From: Chitinolyticbacter meiyuanensis
GTDB lineage: Bacteria > Pseudomonadota > Gammaproteobacteria > Burkholderiales > Chitinibacteraceae
DNA length: 64,000 nucleotides
Direction: 5' to 3'
Assembly: GCF_008033135.1 (NCBI RefSeq)
Contig: NZ_CP041335.1
Location: forward strand, 3,911,925-3,975,924
The position numbers and the translations under genes are program-made. Below the pieces are notes generated by a model. It did no database searches, had not been told where the DNA came from, and saw only the letters and a list, made by a program, of their open reading frames with translations. Below, one piece after another: positions 26,801 through 34,293 of this stretch (its first letter is position 1; each line of letters begins with the position of its first letter).

Positions 26801-27708
26801 TCAACAAGCCGCTGCCCGCCAAGGTGCCGGCCAAGACCGCGCGCGGCCTGCTCGATGTCGAAGACAGCAGCATCGTGCCGGTGATCCGCAATCCGGGCGT
26901 GCCGCAGGATGAATCGGAAGCAGTGTTCTACTTCCCCGGCTGCGGCTCGGAGCGGCTGTTCAGCCAGGTCGGCCTCGCCACGCAAGCCATGCTGTGGCAC
27001 GTCGGCGCCACCACCGTGCTGCCGCCAGGCTACCTGTGCTGCGGCTATCCGCAGACCTCCAGCGGCTTTGCGGACAAGGGCGAGAAGATCACCACCGAGA
27101 ACCGCGTGCTGTTCCACCGGCTCGCGACCACGCTCAACTATCTCGATATCAAGACGGTGATCGTGTCGTGCGGCACCTGCATGGATCAGCTGCAGAAGTA
27201 CCAGTTCGAGCAGATCTTCCCCGGCTGCCGCCTGTTGGACATCCACGAATACCTGCTGGAAAAGGGTGTGAAGCTGGAGGGCGTGACTGGCACGCAGTAC
27301 ATGTACCATGAGCCATGCCACACCCCGATGAAGCAATACAAGGGCATCGACGTGGCCAACCAGCTGATGGGCACGCGCGTGGACCTGAACGACCGCTGCT
27401 GCGGCGAATCGGGCACCTTCGCCGTGGCGCGGCCGGACATCGCCACCCAGGTGCGCTTCCGCAAGCAGGAAGAGATGCAGAAGGGCGCCGACACGCTGCG
27501 CAGCGATGCCGGCGACGCCAATGCACCGGTGAAGATCCTCACCTCGTGCCCGTCGTGCCTGCAGGGCTTGTCGCGCTACAACGACGATGCCATCACCCAG
27601 GCCGACTACATCGTGGTCGAGATCGCCAAGCATGTGCTCGGCGGCGAATGGCAGAAGCAATACGTGGAAAAAGCACGCAACGGCGGCATCGAACGCGTAC
27701 TGCTTTAG
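23818..27708 (+). CDS. large FAD-linked oxidase / Fe-S / CCG-domain oxidoreductase (DUF3683 type, D-2-hydroxyacid dehydrogenase-like)
   Basis: A 1296-residue fusion. In order: an N-terminal DUF3683-like region (about 1-165), an FAD-binding type 4 domain (about 175-320; RGGGTGYTGGAVPL and SCIGGNVAMNAGG), an FAD-oxidase C-terminal domain (about 560-800; LHMHAGDGNVHTN, ISGEHGIGITK), a two-cluster 4Fe-4S module (CLRCGKCKPVC near 826 and CTVCHRCVNPC near 888), and two CCG-type cysteine domains (CCGYP near 1073, CCGESG near 1193). The architecture resembles GlcD+GlcF or DLD fused in one chain and likely oxidises D-lactate or another 2-hydroxyacid into the quinone pool. The ATG at 23818 is preferred over 23794. 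It is followed by a terminator. Confidence 0.9.
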   Translation: MADLTAATLATTQDRLREIPYNYTSFSDREIVIRLLGDDGWRVLEELRQERVTGRSARMLFEVLGDIWVVKRNPYLQDDLLDNAKRLKLLVEAMNHRLTEIEKRRDGNDKVGVLVARARQAVDAFGREFRDSASLRKKVLRRMSAHTRRDNICFDGLARVSHVTDATDWRVEYPFVVLSPDTEDEMAPLVAACIELGLTVIPRGGGTGYTGGAVPLTPLSAVINTEKLDRHNGVERMRIPGVEHEVATIQCGAGVVTRRVMEAAESAGLVFAVDPTSADASCIGGNVAMNAGGKKAVLWGTALDNLVSWKMVDPDGNWKFIERLDHNLGKIHDAEHATFRVTTYKPDGKTRLGEDTLVIPGQQFRKVGLGKDVTDKFLAGLPGVQKEGTDGLITSARFILHRLPAHTRTVCLEFFGEVSRAVPAIVEITDLFKPGGAGLAAGVQLAGLEHLDWRYVRAVGYATKAKSRGRPKMVLIADLVSDDETAVGELASQVVRLANARAGEGFIAVSGEMRKKFWLDRARTAAIAKHTNAFKINEDVVIPLPRLGEYSDEIERINIELSIDNKIELLDTLSAYFAEAQLPVDLADAPVSREALIGERREAALTLIAPVRERWQWLRDNLDGAFESYTAAWPDAPLEAEIGADNAPQSVYHALRDFLLRVSFKREVLALLEAQFADRASKPLLDAIHALHQKVLKGRTWVALHMHAGDGNVHTNLPVNSDDYEMLQRAHHAVARIMEVARRLNGVISGEHGIGITKYEFLTAEELAPFQSYKQRVDPNGHFNKGKLLPGADLTNAYTPSFSLLGAESLILEQSDIGGISDMVKDCLRCGKCKPVCTTHVPRANLLYSPRNKILATGLLTEAFLYEEQTRRGVSFRHFEELADVADHCTVCHRCVNPCPVKIDFGDVSVAMRNFLRKEGKKPFNPGTALGMAFLTMKDPATIKLLRTGMIEIGYKAQRLGHTLAKRFGLTKPLTKQPPATLGKAPIKAQVIHFINKPLPAKVPAKTARGLLDVEDSSIVPVIRNPGVPQDESEAVFYFPGCGSERLFSQVGLATQAMLWHVGATTVLPPGYLCCGYPQTSSGFADKGEKITTENRVLFHRLATTLNYLDIKTVIVSCGTCMDQLQKYQFEQIFPGCRLLDIHEYLLEKGVKLEGVTGTQYMYHEPCHTPMKQYKGIDVANQLMGTRVDLNDRCCGESGTFAVARPDIATQVRFRKQEEMQKGADTLRSDAGDANAPVKILTSCPSCLQGLSRYNDDAITQADYIVVEIAKHVLGGEWQKQYVEKARNGGIERVLL

Positions 27709-27765
27709 CACAACGGCGGCCAAACCGCGCTGACGTCAACCAAGGGGTGAAACGTTAGTCGTAGA

Positions 27766-27803
27766 CAATCGGGGCAGGCGATCATGGCCTGCCCTGATTG
27801 TTT
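27766..27803 (+). terminator. rho-independent terminator after the FAD/Fe-S oxidoreductase
   Basis: A 14-bp stem (27766-27779 with 27787-27800) with one G-T wobble and a 7-base loop is followed by TTT. It begins 57 bases after the stop codon. Confidence 0.75.
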
Positions 27804-27825
27804 CTGCGTCTTGCTTGTTTATAAT
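27798..27825 (+). promoter_or_regulatory. sigma-70-type promoter for the HIT-protein gene
   Basis: TTGTTT (27798-27803) and a consensus TATAAT (27820-27825) are separated by 16 bases and lie just ahead of the gene at 27846. The -35 overlaps the end of the preceding terminator stem, so read-through and initiation could interfere. Confidence 0.65.
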
Positions 27826-27845
27826 CCCTGAAAAATCAGGAAAGG

Positions 27846-28265
27846 ATGATGCAACTCGTCTGCGAGCTATGTACCTCTCTGGGCGGGGAACTGGTGTGGC
27901 AGGATGAAACCTGTCGCGTGGTCCTCGTAGACGAAGCAGCCTACCCCGGTTTTTGCCGGGTGATCCTCAGGGACCATGTCGCCGAAATGAGCGATCTGGA
28001 CCGGGACACCCGTCAGCACCTGATGAATGTGGTCCATGCCGTGGAGTGCGCAGTGCGTGAAGCCTTGCAACCCGACAAGATCAACCTTGCCAGTCTGGGC
28101 AACGTCGTGCCGCATCTGCACTGGCACGTGATCCCCCGTTGGCGAGAGGACCGACATTTCCCCAGCCCGATCTGGGCAGAACCCCGCCGCCCGCACGCAG
28201 TGCCCGCCATCCCACCGGATGCGCTGGCCAGACTGCGCCAGCGGCTTAGCCAGCTCGAGCCATAA
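27846..28265 (+). CDS. HIT-domain (histidine triad) protein
   Basis: A 139-residue histidine-triad hydrolase-fold protein. The catalytic triad HLHWH is at about residues 92-96 (VVPHLHWHVIPRW). The family hydrolyses nucleotide phosphoramidates or dinucleoside polyphosphates; the true substrate is not known here. Two adjacent ATGs (27846 and 27849) are possible; AGGA spacing slightly favours the second. The TAA stop shares its last A with the next gene's ATG, so both are translated together. Confidence 0.9.
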   Translation: MMQLVCELCTSLGGELVWQDETCRVVLVDEAAYPGFCRVILRDHVAEMSDLDRDTRQHLMNVVHAVECAVREALQPDKINLASLGNVVPHLHWHVIPRWREDRHFPSPIWAEPRRPHAVPAIPPDALARLRQRLSQLEP

Positions 28266-29881
28266 TGGATCTGGAACGCCTGCCTTCCCATCGCGGCCAC
28301 GCCGCCCCGCCCTTCACCGATGCCCGCTCCGCCAAGAGCTGGCTGCAGCTGCTGCCCCTGATCAACGCGCCGGTCGCACACGGCGAACTGACCGAGGCGC
28401 TCACGCTGCTCAACAACAGCGCCGTACCGCCATACGAATCGCTGAAGATCCTCGAACTGTTCCGCGAGCCGGTGCACATGGTGCAGACCGCGCTGACCGA
28501 GCGCTTCCTCGGCCGTGCCGTTCCCTTCGGCACCGACGAGCAGACCGCCTGGCAGCAGGTGCTGGGCCTGTGGCGCATCGTGCGCGATGCCTATGCGCGC
28601 ATCTGGCGCGCCGCGCTCGAAGGCGAGGCCGAGGTCGCCGACCACAACGCGCTCGCCGCCGAACGCACACTGCGCTACCAATGCCTGGTGCTGCGCGAGC
28701 ACCTGCTGGCCTACCGGCCGATCCCCGCCGAAACCTGGCAGGCGCTCTACGGCTACTACACGCTGGCCGATGAAGCCGGCGTCGCCGAGAAGCCGGCCAA
28801 GGACAGCCTGCTCAAGGTTGCCGGCGTCGCCTCGGCCGAGAATATCTTCGTACACACGCTGCTACTCGCCGGCGCCAGCCCCTATCACTTCACCGCGCGC
28901 CAGATCCTGTGGCTGGACGAGCGCCTGCCGGCGTTTGCCCAGCGCGCACCGATCGGCCGCGAGGCACGCGCGCTGCCGGGGCGGGGCAGCCTGCAGGTGG
29001 ATTTCGCCAATCCCTCCGCGCCACGCCGCACCGAGCCACGGCTGGAGGGCGACACCGTGCGTGAGATCGACACCTACCAGCTGGCGCAAGCGCTGTCGCG
29101 CCGCATCAAGCTGCTGCGCAACGGCGAAGCACCGGAAAAGCTGGGCTTGGGCGAGCAGTTCCCAGCCAGTGCCATCGAAACGCTGCTCACCGAGCTCTAT
29201 CGCACCTGGTGCGAACAACCGACCGAGCGTATCCACAGCCGTGCCGATGGCAACCGCGAAATCGACGTGATCTTCGGTTTGCAGAAGCAGCACGTCGCCA
29301 TCAGCGCCGGCCGCTTCGCGCTGCCGACCGATGGCCCGGGCGAGCTCGCCGGTGACGACCTGGTGCGCATGCAGCTGTTCGGCCGCACCCAGACGCTACA
29401 GGCGGCGCCGTCCGCCGAACTCGCTCCATCCGAGACCTGGTGGCTGCGCAACGAAAGCCCGCAAGGCATGCAGTTGTCGCGCCTGGCTGAAGGCGGTCAC
29501 CGCGTGGCGCTGCAGCAGTTGCTGTCGGTGCAGATCGGCGGTCGCTACTACAGCGGCTCGGTACGCTGGCTGCAGCAGGATGGCGACCAGATCGTGATCG
29601 GCGTGCGGCTGTTGCCTGGCCAGCCGTTCTCGGCCGCGGTGCGCCCGGTCGACCTGGTGCATGCCGGCCGTCGCGGCTGGACCGAGGGCCTCGCGCTGCC
29701 GGCCACGCCGACCTTGCGCTCGCCTGCCTCGCTGATCCTGCCGGTAGGCTGGTTCCGCCCGGGGCGGCTGGTCGAATGGTGGGATGGCGAGAGCACCCGC
29801 AAGCTGCGGCTGGAATCGGCGCTGGAACGCGGCGTCGACTACGAGCGCGTGCACTACGTGCTCGCCGGCCAGAACCGTTAA
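28265..29881 (+). CDS. conserved protein with possible PilZ-like C-terminal domain
   Basis: A 538-residue soluble protein without a signal peptide. The first 350 residues look helical (ALTLLNNSAVPPYESLKILEL, IKLLRNGEAPEKLGLGEQ). The stretch at about 395-465 has a beta-rich pattern like a PilZ fold: NESPQGMQLSRL, then VALQQLLSVQIGG, then GSVRWLQQDGDQIVIGVRLL. The RxxxR motif that binds c-di-GMP in classical PilZ domains is not obvious, so c-di-GMP binding is only a suggestion. The ATG overlaps the HIT stop by one base. It ends with a terminator shared with the convergent HD-GYP gene. Confidence 0.75.
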   Translation: MDLERLPSHRGHAAPPFTDARSAKSWLQLLPLINAPVAHGELTEALTLLNNSAVPPYESLKILELFREPVHMVQTALTERFLGRAVPFGTDEQTAWQQVLGLWRIVRDAYARIWRAALEGEAEVADHNALAAERTLRYQCLVLREHLLAYRPIPAETWQALYGYYTLADEAGVAEKPAKDSLLKVAGVASAENIFVHTLLLAGASPYHFTARQILWLDERLPAFAQRAPIGREARALPGRGSLQVDFANPSAPRRTEPRLEGDTVREIDTYQLAQALSRRIKLLRNGEAPEKLGLGEQFPASAIETLLTELYRTWCEQPTERIHSRADGNREIDVIFGLQKQHVAISAGRFALPTDGPGELAGDDLVRMQLFGRTQTLQAAPSAELAPSETWWLRNESPQGMQLSRLAEGGHRVALQQLLSVQIGGRYYSGSVRWLQQDGDQIVIGVRLLPGQPFSAAVRPVDLVHAGRRGWTEGLALPATPTLRSPASLILPVGWFRPGRLVEWWDGESTRKLRLESALERGVDYERVHYVLAGQNR

Positions 29882-29901
29882 CCCATCCTCGCTTCGGCAT
29901 C

Positions 29902-29932
29902 CACGAGCCGGCCCTGGGCCGGCTTGTGCATT
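29902..29932. terminator. terminator between convergent genes
   Basis: A 12-bp stem (29902-29913 with 29917-29928, one G-T wobble) with a 3-base loop is followed by CATTTT. It lies 20 bases after the plus-strand stop and 8 bases before the minus-strand gene end. Confidence 0.7.
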
Positions 29933-29940
29933 TTCAGGCC

Positions 29941-31527
29941 TCAGCCGTGGCCGCGCGCGATGGCGACCAGTGCCTCGACATCGACCGCGTCGATCTGCTC
30001 GGCCGGCAGGAACTGCGTCGCGTATTCGGCCCACACCCGCTCGCGCACGAACACCTCGAACAAGTCGACATCGACATGCTGATCGCGGGCCATGCGCGCG
30101 AGGATGCCGAGTGACTGCGACAGCTTCATCCCCGGCTTGTACGGCCGATCGCGCGCCGTCAGCGCCTCGAACACGTCGGCGATGCCCATCACCCGCGCCT
30201 GCACGCTCATCTGCTCGCGGGTCAGGCCACGCGGGTAACCGCGGCCATCCATGCGCTCGTGGTGGCCACCGGCGTACTCCGGCACATTGCGCAGATGCTT
30301 GGGCCATGGCAGCGCCTCCAGCATCTGGATCGTCACTTCGATGTGGTGATTGATGATCTGGCGCTCGGCAGCGGTCAGCGTGCCGCGGCGCACGGTAAGG
30401 TTCTCCACCTCATCGTCCGACAGCAGCGGCGCCAGCCCGCGTGGTCCCTGCCATGCGGCACTGGCGATCCGCCACACCCGCTCGACGTCGGCATCGTGCA
30501 TCGCCTCGCCCCCCAGGTTCACCGCGCGCAGGAAGGCGAGGTCATCGGCCTGCGCCGCCAGCCGCGCAGTGGCTTCGGCGTCGCCGATCTCGCCGCGCAG
30601 CCTTGCAATCTCGATATCGCGCCGCAGCACCTCATAGCGGGTCTCGATCAGCGCGATACGATCGAAGATGGTCTGCAGCTTGGTCGCCTTGTCGACCACG
30701 TGCACCGGCGTGGTCACCTTGCCGCAATCGTGCAGCAGACCGGCGATCTTGAGCTCGTACCGATCCTTGTCACTCATCCCGAACTCGGCGAGTGGCCCGG
30801 TGCGGGTACGGCTTGCCGCCTCGGCCAGCATCATCGTCAGCTCGGGCACGCGCTGGCAGTGGCCGCTGGTGTAGGGGGACTTGTCGTCGATAGCGAGGTT
30901 GATCAGGCCGATGAAGGATTCGAACAGCTCTTCCAGCGAGGCGATCAGTTGGCGATTGGTCAACGCAATCGCCGCCTGCGAGGCCAGCGATTCGACCAGC
31001 TTGCGATCGTCGTCGTCGAAGGCGCGCACCGCGCCGTCGTCATCCAGCGCATTGATCAGCTGCAGCGCGCCGATCAGCTCGCCTTCGTGGTTGCGCATCG
31101 GCACACACAGGAAGGAGGTCGAGCGGTAGCCGTTGGCCGCGTCGAAGCGGCGCGTGCCGGAGAAATCGTAGCCCAGCGCGGTATAGGCATCGTCGATGAC
31201 AATGGTGCCACCCTGGTTCACCGCGCAGGCGATTACGTTGTGCAGGTTGGGCGCACCATCGGCGCCGCGCAGTGGCACCGGCGGCAGCGAGATGTCGCGG
31301 CCGCTGCTGCCGCCCATGGCAAGGCCCAGGCTGTCGGTCAGGACGATCTCGAAGTGCAGCGCGCCATCGCGGATCCGGTACAGCGTGCCGGCATCGGCAC
31401 GCACCAGGTGCTTGGCGGCCAGCAGGATGCTTTCGGTCAGGCGCGCGGTGTCGGTCTCGCCCGAGAGGGCAATGCCGATCGCATTCAGTCGTTCCAGCCT
31501 TTCGCGCAGCGCCATCTGGCTGAGCAT
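29941..31527 (-). CDS. GAF-HD-GYP phosphodiesterase (c-di-GMP hydrolase type)
   Basis: A 528-residue cytoplasmic protein: a GAF domain (about 25-195), a helical linker, then a HD-GYP domain (about 200-500). Metal and signature residues are present: HDCGK (LLHDCGKVTTP), HHIE, HHERMDGRGYPRGL and ADVFEALTARDRPYK. Roughly 95 extra residues lie between the HD motif and the following HH helix (TKLQTIFDRIALIETRYEVL onward), longer than in canonical HD-GYP proteins. It is expected to hydrolyse c-di-GMP under control of the GAF ligand. GGAGAG lies seven bases before the ATG at 31527; the longer in-frame start is rejected. Confidence 0.92.
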   Translation of the reverse strand: MLSQMALRERLERLNAIGIALSGETDTARLTESILLAAKHLVRADAGTLYRIRDGALHFEIVLTDSLGLAMGGSSGRDISLPPVPLRGADGAPNLHNVIACAVNQGGTIVIDDAYTALGYDFSGTRRFDAANGYRSTSFLCVPMRNHEGELIGALQLINALDDDGAVRAFDDDDRKLVESLASQAAIALTNRQLIASLEELFESFIGLINLAIDDKSPYTSGHCQRVPELTMMLAEAASRTRTGPLAEFGMSDKDRYELKIAGLLHDCGKVTTPVHVVDKATKLQTIFDRIALIETRYEVLRRDIEIARLRGEIGDAEATARLAAQADDLAFLRAVNLGGEAMHDADVERVWRIASAAWQGPRGLAPLLSDDEVENLTVRRGTLTAAERQIINHHIEVTIQMLEALPWPKHLRNVPEYAGGHHERMDGRGYPRGLTREQMSVQARVMGIADVFEALTARDRPYKPGMKLSQSLGILARMARDQHVDVDLFEVFVRERVWAEYATQFLPAEQIDAVDVEALVAIARGHG

Positions 31528-31722
31528 GCCTCTCTCCTGCCGGCGTTGTCCGGGCGTATCCGCCCTTGATGAGCGCACCAAATCGCCGGATGACCGGCGC
31601 GCATGGCTGCCATGATGCCATCATTGCCGAGCATAGACCGCATCGCCGGGCACGGTGCTGTGGCATGGCCGCTGCAATGGTCGGGCGGTTAAGATCGGGT
31701 TTTTCCCATCCGTCATTGCGCC

Positions 31723-32859
31723 ATGCACCTGATCTGCCTCGTTGGCCACGTTTCGTCCGACCTTGTCTCGCCGTTGTTCGACCGCGGCTTCGGCGTCACC
31801 CATGTCACGCTGCTCTACGATTCGGCGCTGTCCGAGGCGATCCAGCATGTCGCCGCCGTCTGCCGCCAAGCCGGTGTGGCCACCACTGCACTGCCGCTGC
31901 GTCCCCGCTACGACCCGGCCACCATCCGCGAGCGGCTGGAGGCGGTGATCGTCGGCAGCCGGCAGCCCTGCCTGCTCAACCTGGCGGGTGCCACTGCGGT
32001 GCAGGCCGCCATCGGCATGCAGGTGGCCGAAGCGCAACGGTTGCCGGCCTTCGCCATCGAGCCCGAGGCCGATACGCTGGTGTGGCTGTCGCGGCCGGAA
32101 GGCGCGCCACTGGCCAACGGCTACAACATCGCCGACACGATGCGACTGGAAGACTATTTCCGCCTGTATGGCGCAGCCGTGGTCTCGAGCGAGAGCCGGC
32201 TCGACAAGCGCAACCCGGCGCTGGAAGCATGGGCCGGCGAAATGGCACGGCTCGCCGTACGCCAGCCGCGCACCATCCTCGCGCTCAATGCGCTGGCCTC
32301 CGAAGTCGATGCGCAACGCGTCACGCTGGGCCGGCTGCACCAGCGCCAGCCGCAGCTGGAGGCGCTGCTCGCCGACAGCGGCCTCGCACGGGTATTGCCA
32401 GACCGACGCATCGCCTTTGCCGACGTTTCAGCCCACCGCTTCCTGCACGGCGCCTGGCTGGAACGCTGGATCTTCGCCCAGGCCTCGGCGCTGATGGGCG
32501 AGCTGCCGATCCAGGATCTGGCGAGCGGCATCCGCATCCGCGTCGACGGCCTCGTCGACAACGAGTACGACGTTGCCATCCTGTGCAACAACCAGCTCTA
32601 CCTGATCGAGTGCAAGACGGTGTTCGGCCGTGGCGTGGACCGCGATACGCTGTTCAAGCTCGACAGCGTCACCCATATCGCCGGGCTGTCGGCCGAGGCC
32701 ATGCTGGCCAGCCTGTCGCTACCGACCGAGCACGAGATCGATCGCGCCGGCGCGCACGATATCGCGCTGTTGTCCGGCAGTGCGCTGCTGCAGGCCACCA
32801 CGGTGCTGCGGCGCTGGCTCAGCGGCCAGCCGGCCGAGGCCAGCCGCAGCAGCGCCTAA
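31723..32859 (+). CDS. Card1/Can2-like protein: CARF domain plus PD-(D/E)xK nuclease (DUF1887 type)
   Basis: A 378-residue protein. The N-terminal half (about 1-150) has the Rossmann-like pattern of a CARF domain (HLICLVGHVSSDLVSPLFD, VTHVTLLYDSA, LLNLAGATAVQAAIGMQVAE). The C-terminal half has the nuclease signature of Card1/Can2: GAWLERWIF (243-251), NEYDVAIL (280-287, acidic E281 and D283), and the E296-C297-K298 core in LYLIECKTV. Card1 proteins cut DNA or RNA when cyclic oligoadenylate binds the CARF part. No CRISPR array, cas10 or ring nuclease is in the window, so the activating signal is unknown. It is a lone gene, tail to tail with the efflux lipoprotein (stops overlap). Confidence 0.85.
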   Translation: MHLICLVGHVSSDLVSPLFDRGFGVTHVTLLYDSALSEAIQHVAAVCRQAGVATTALPLRPRYDPATIRERLEAVIVGSRQPCLLNLAGATAVQAAIGMQVAEAQRLPAFAIEPEADTLVWLSRPEGAPLANGYNIADTMRLEDYFRLYGAAVVSSESRLDKRNPALEAWAGEMARLAVRQPRTILALNALASEVDAQRVTLGRLHQRQPQLEALLADSGLARVLPDRRIAFADVSAHRFLHGAWLERWIFAQASALMGELPIQDLASGIRIRVDGLVDNEYDVAILCNNQLYLIECKTVFGRGVDRDTLFKLDSVTHIAGLSAEAMLASLSLPTEHEIDRAGAHDIALLSGSALLQATTVLRRWLSGQPAEASRSSA

Positions 32860-34283
32860 TCGAGCGGCGCGTCCGAGAGCGCCTGCAACAGTGCAGCGGT
32901 ATCGGCGAGCCGGGCCCCGCGCGCGGCCACCAGCGCCTGCCGCGCGGCGCGATCACTGCGCTCGGCATCGAGCAGCGCCAGCGCGCTGACACCACCAGCG
33001 CCGTAGCGCGCGGCAGTGATCTCGCGCCTTGCCGCACTGTCGGTGGCAACACCGGCTCGGGCATCGACCGCAGCCGCATCGTGCTCGAGGGCCCGCAGCG
33101 CGTCCGCCACCTGGCGGATCGCTTCCAGCACCGTCTGCCGATACGCGGCCTCGGCCGCCCGCCACGCCGCCTCGGCCCCACGCCGTTGCGCGCGCAGTGC
33201 GCCACCGTGGAACAGCGGCTGGGCCAGACCCGCGCCGAGCTGCCAGACATTGAAGGTTTCCAGCAACCGGCTGCCCGAGAGCTGGTCCGAGCCGATGGAA
33301 CCCGTCAACGTCAGCTTGGGGTAGAGCGCCGCCGTGGCCACGCCGACATCGGCGCTGGCCGCCGCCAGCGTCGCCTCCGCCATGCGCACGTCCGGCCGCA
33401 CCCGCACCAGTTCGGCGGGCGGGCGCAGCGGCAATTCAACCGGCAAGGTCAGCGCTGTGAGCGGCGGCAGCGCCAGCTCGGCCTCAACCGGCGTGGTGCC
33501 GAGATAGACGGCCAGCTGGTGGACCAACGCATCGCGCTGCTGCGCCAGCGGCGGCAGCTGTGCCGCTGTTTCGCCGACCAGCGCCCGCTGGGCCAGTACG
33601 TCCGCCCGGGCGATGCCGCCGGCGGCCAGCCGTTGTTCGGCGATGGCGAGCTGGCGTTGCTGCACCGCCAGCAGTTGCTGCAATTCATCACGCTGTGCCT
33701 GCAGAGCCGCAGCCCGGATCGCGGTGGTGACCACGTTGCCCGCCAGCATGGCGCGTGCCGCCGCCAAGCTGTGGCCGCGTGCATCCGCCCGCGCCGCCAG
33801 TGCTTCGAGCGCACGGGTGTTGCCGCCGAACAGGTCGAGGCTGTAGCTGATGTCGATGCTGGCGTGATACAGCGTGAACGGCCCGAAATCCTGCAGTGGC
33901 GGGTCGCCCGGCGCCGGCGTGGCGATCTTCTCGCGCCGCGCCGACACATTGGCGTCAAGCTGCGGCCAGCGGGTCTCGCCCACCCGCGCGGCATAGGCCT
34001 CGCGCGCCTGATCGAGCCGGGCAGTGGCTTCATCCAGCGTCGGCGACGATGCCAGCGCACGCGCCACCAGCGCATCGAGCTCGGCCGAGCCGAAGCGCCG
34101 CCACCAGTCCGGCTCGACCGCACCCGCGATGCGGCGTTGTGTCACGCCATCGGCGGTTACTTCAGCCGGTGGATCGATCACGTACCCGGTCGCCGTCGGC
34201 GGCGCGGGGCGCTGGAAATCGGGGCCGACGGCGCAGCCGGCCAGCGCCAGCGCACTTGAGATGAGCAAAATCCGTGTCTGCAT
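32856..34283 (-). CDS. outer-membrane efflux lipoprotein (TolC/NodT family)
   Basis: A 475-residue outer-membrane channel subunit with a lipoprotein signal (lipobox LAGC, Cys at 17) and two OEP repeats forming the trimeric barrel and alpha-helical tunnel; ALYPKLTLTGSIG and YRQTVLEAIRQVADAL are typical. It is the last gene of the TetR-MFP-ATPase-permease-OMF operon, 10 bases after the permease, and completes a tripartite ABC efflux pump. Its stop overlaps the convergent CARF-nuclease stop by three bases. Confidence 0.93.
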   Translation of the reverse strand: MQTRILLISSALALAGCAVGPDFQRPAPPTATGYVIDPPAEVTADGVTQRRIAGAVEPDWWRRFGSAELDALVARALASSPTLDEATARLDQAREAYAARVGETRWPQLDANVSARREKIATPAPGDPPLQDFGPFTLYHASIDISYSLDLFGGNTRALEALAARADARGHSLAAARAMLAGNVVTTAIRAAALQAQRDELQQLLAVQQRQLAIAEQRLAAGGIARADVLAQRALVGETAAQLPPLAQQRDALVHQLAVYLGTTPVEAELALPPLTALTLPVELPLRPPAELVRVRPDVRMAEATLAAASADVGVATAALYPKLTLTGSIGSDQLSGSRLLETFNVWQLGAGLAQPLFHGGALRAQRRGAEAAWRAAEAAYRQTVLEAIRQVADALRALEHDAAAVDARAGVATDSAARREITAARYGAGGVSALALLDAERSDRAARQALVAARGARLADTAALLQALSDAPLD

Positions 34284-34293
34284 GCCAGCCTCG

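Noticed and set aside
24733..27723. 996-codon open frame antisense to the FAD/Fe-S oxidoreductase
   Set aside because: The plus strand shows unmistakable flavin and Fe-S motifs. The antisense protein is rich in His, Gln and Arg with no family motif; it is a codon-position artefact of high GC.
31723..32859. A CRISPR array near the CARF nuclease
   Set aside because: No regularly spaced repeats are visible anywhere in the window.
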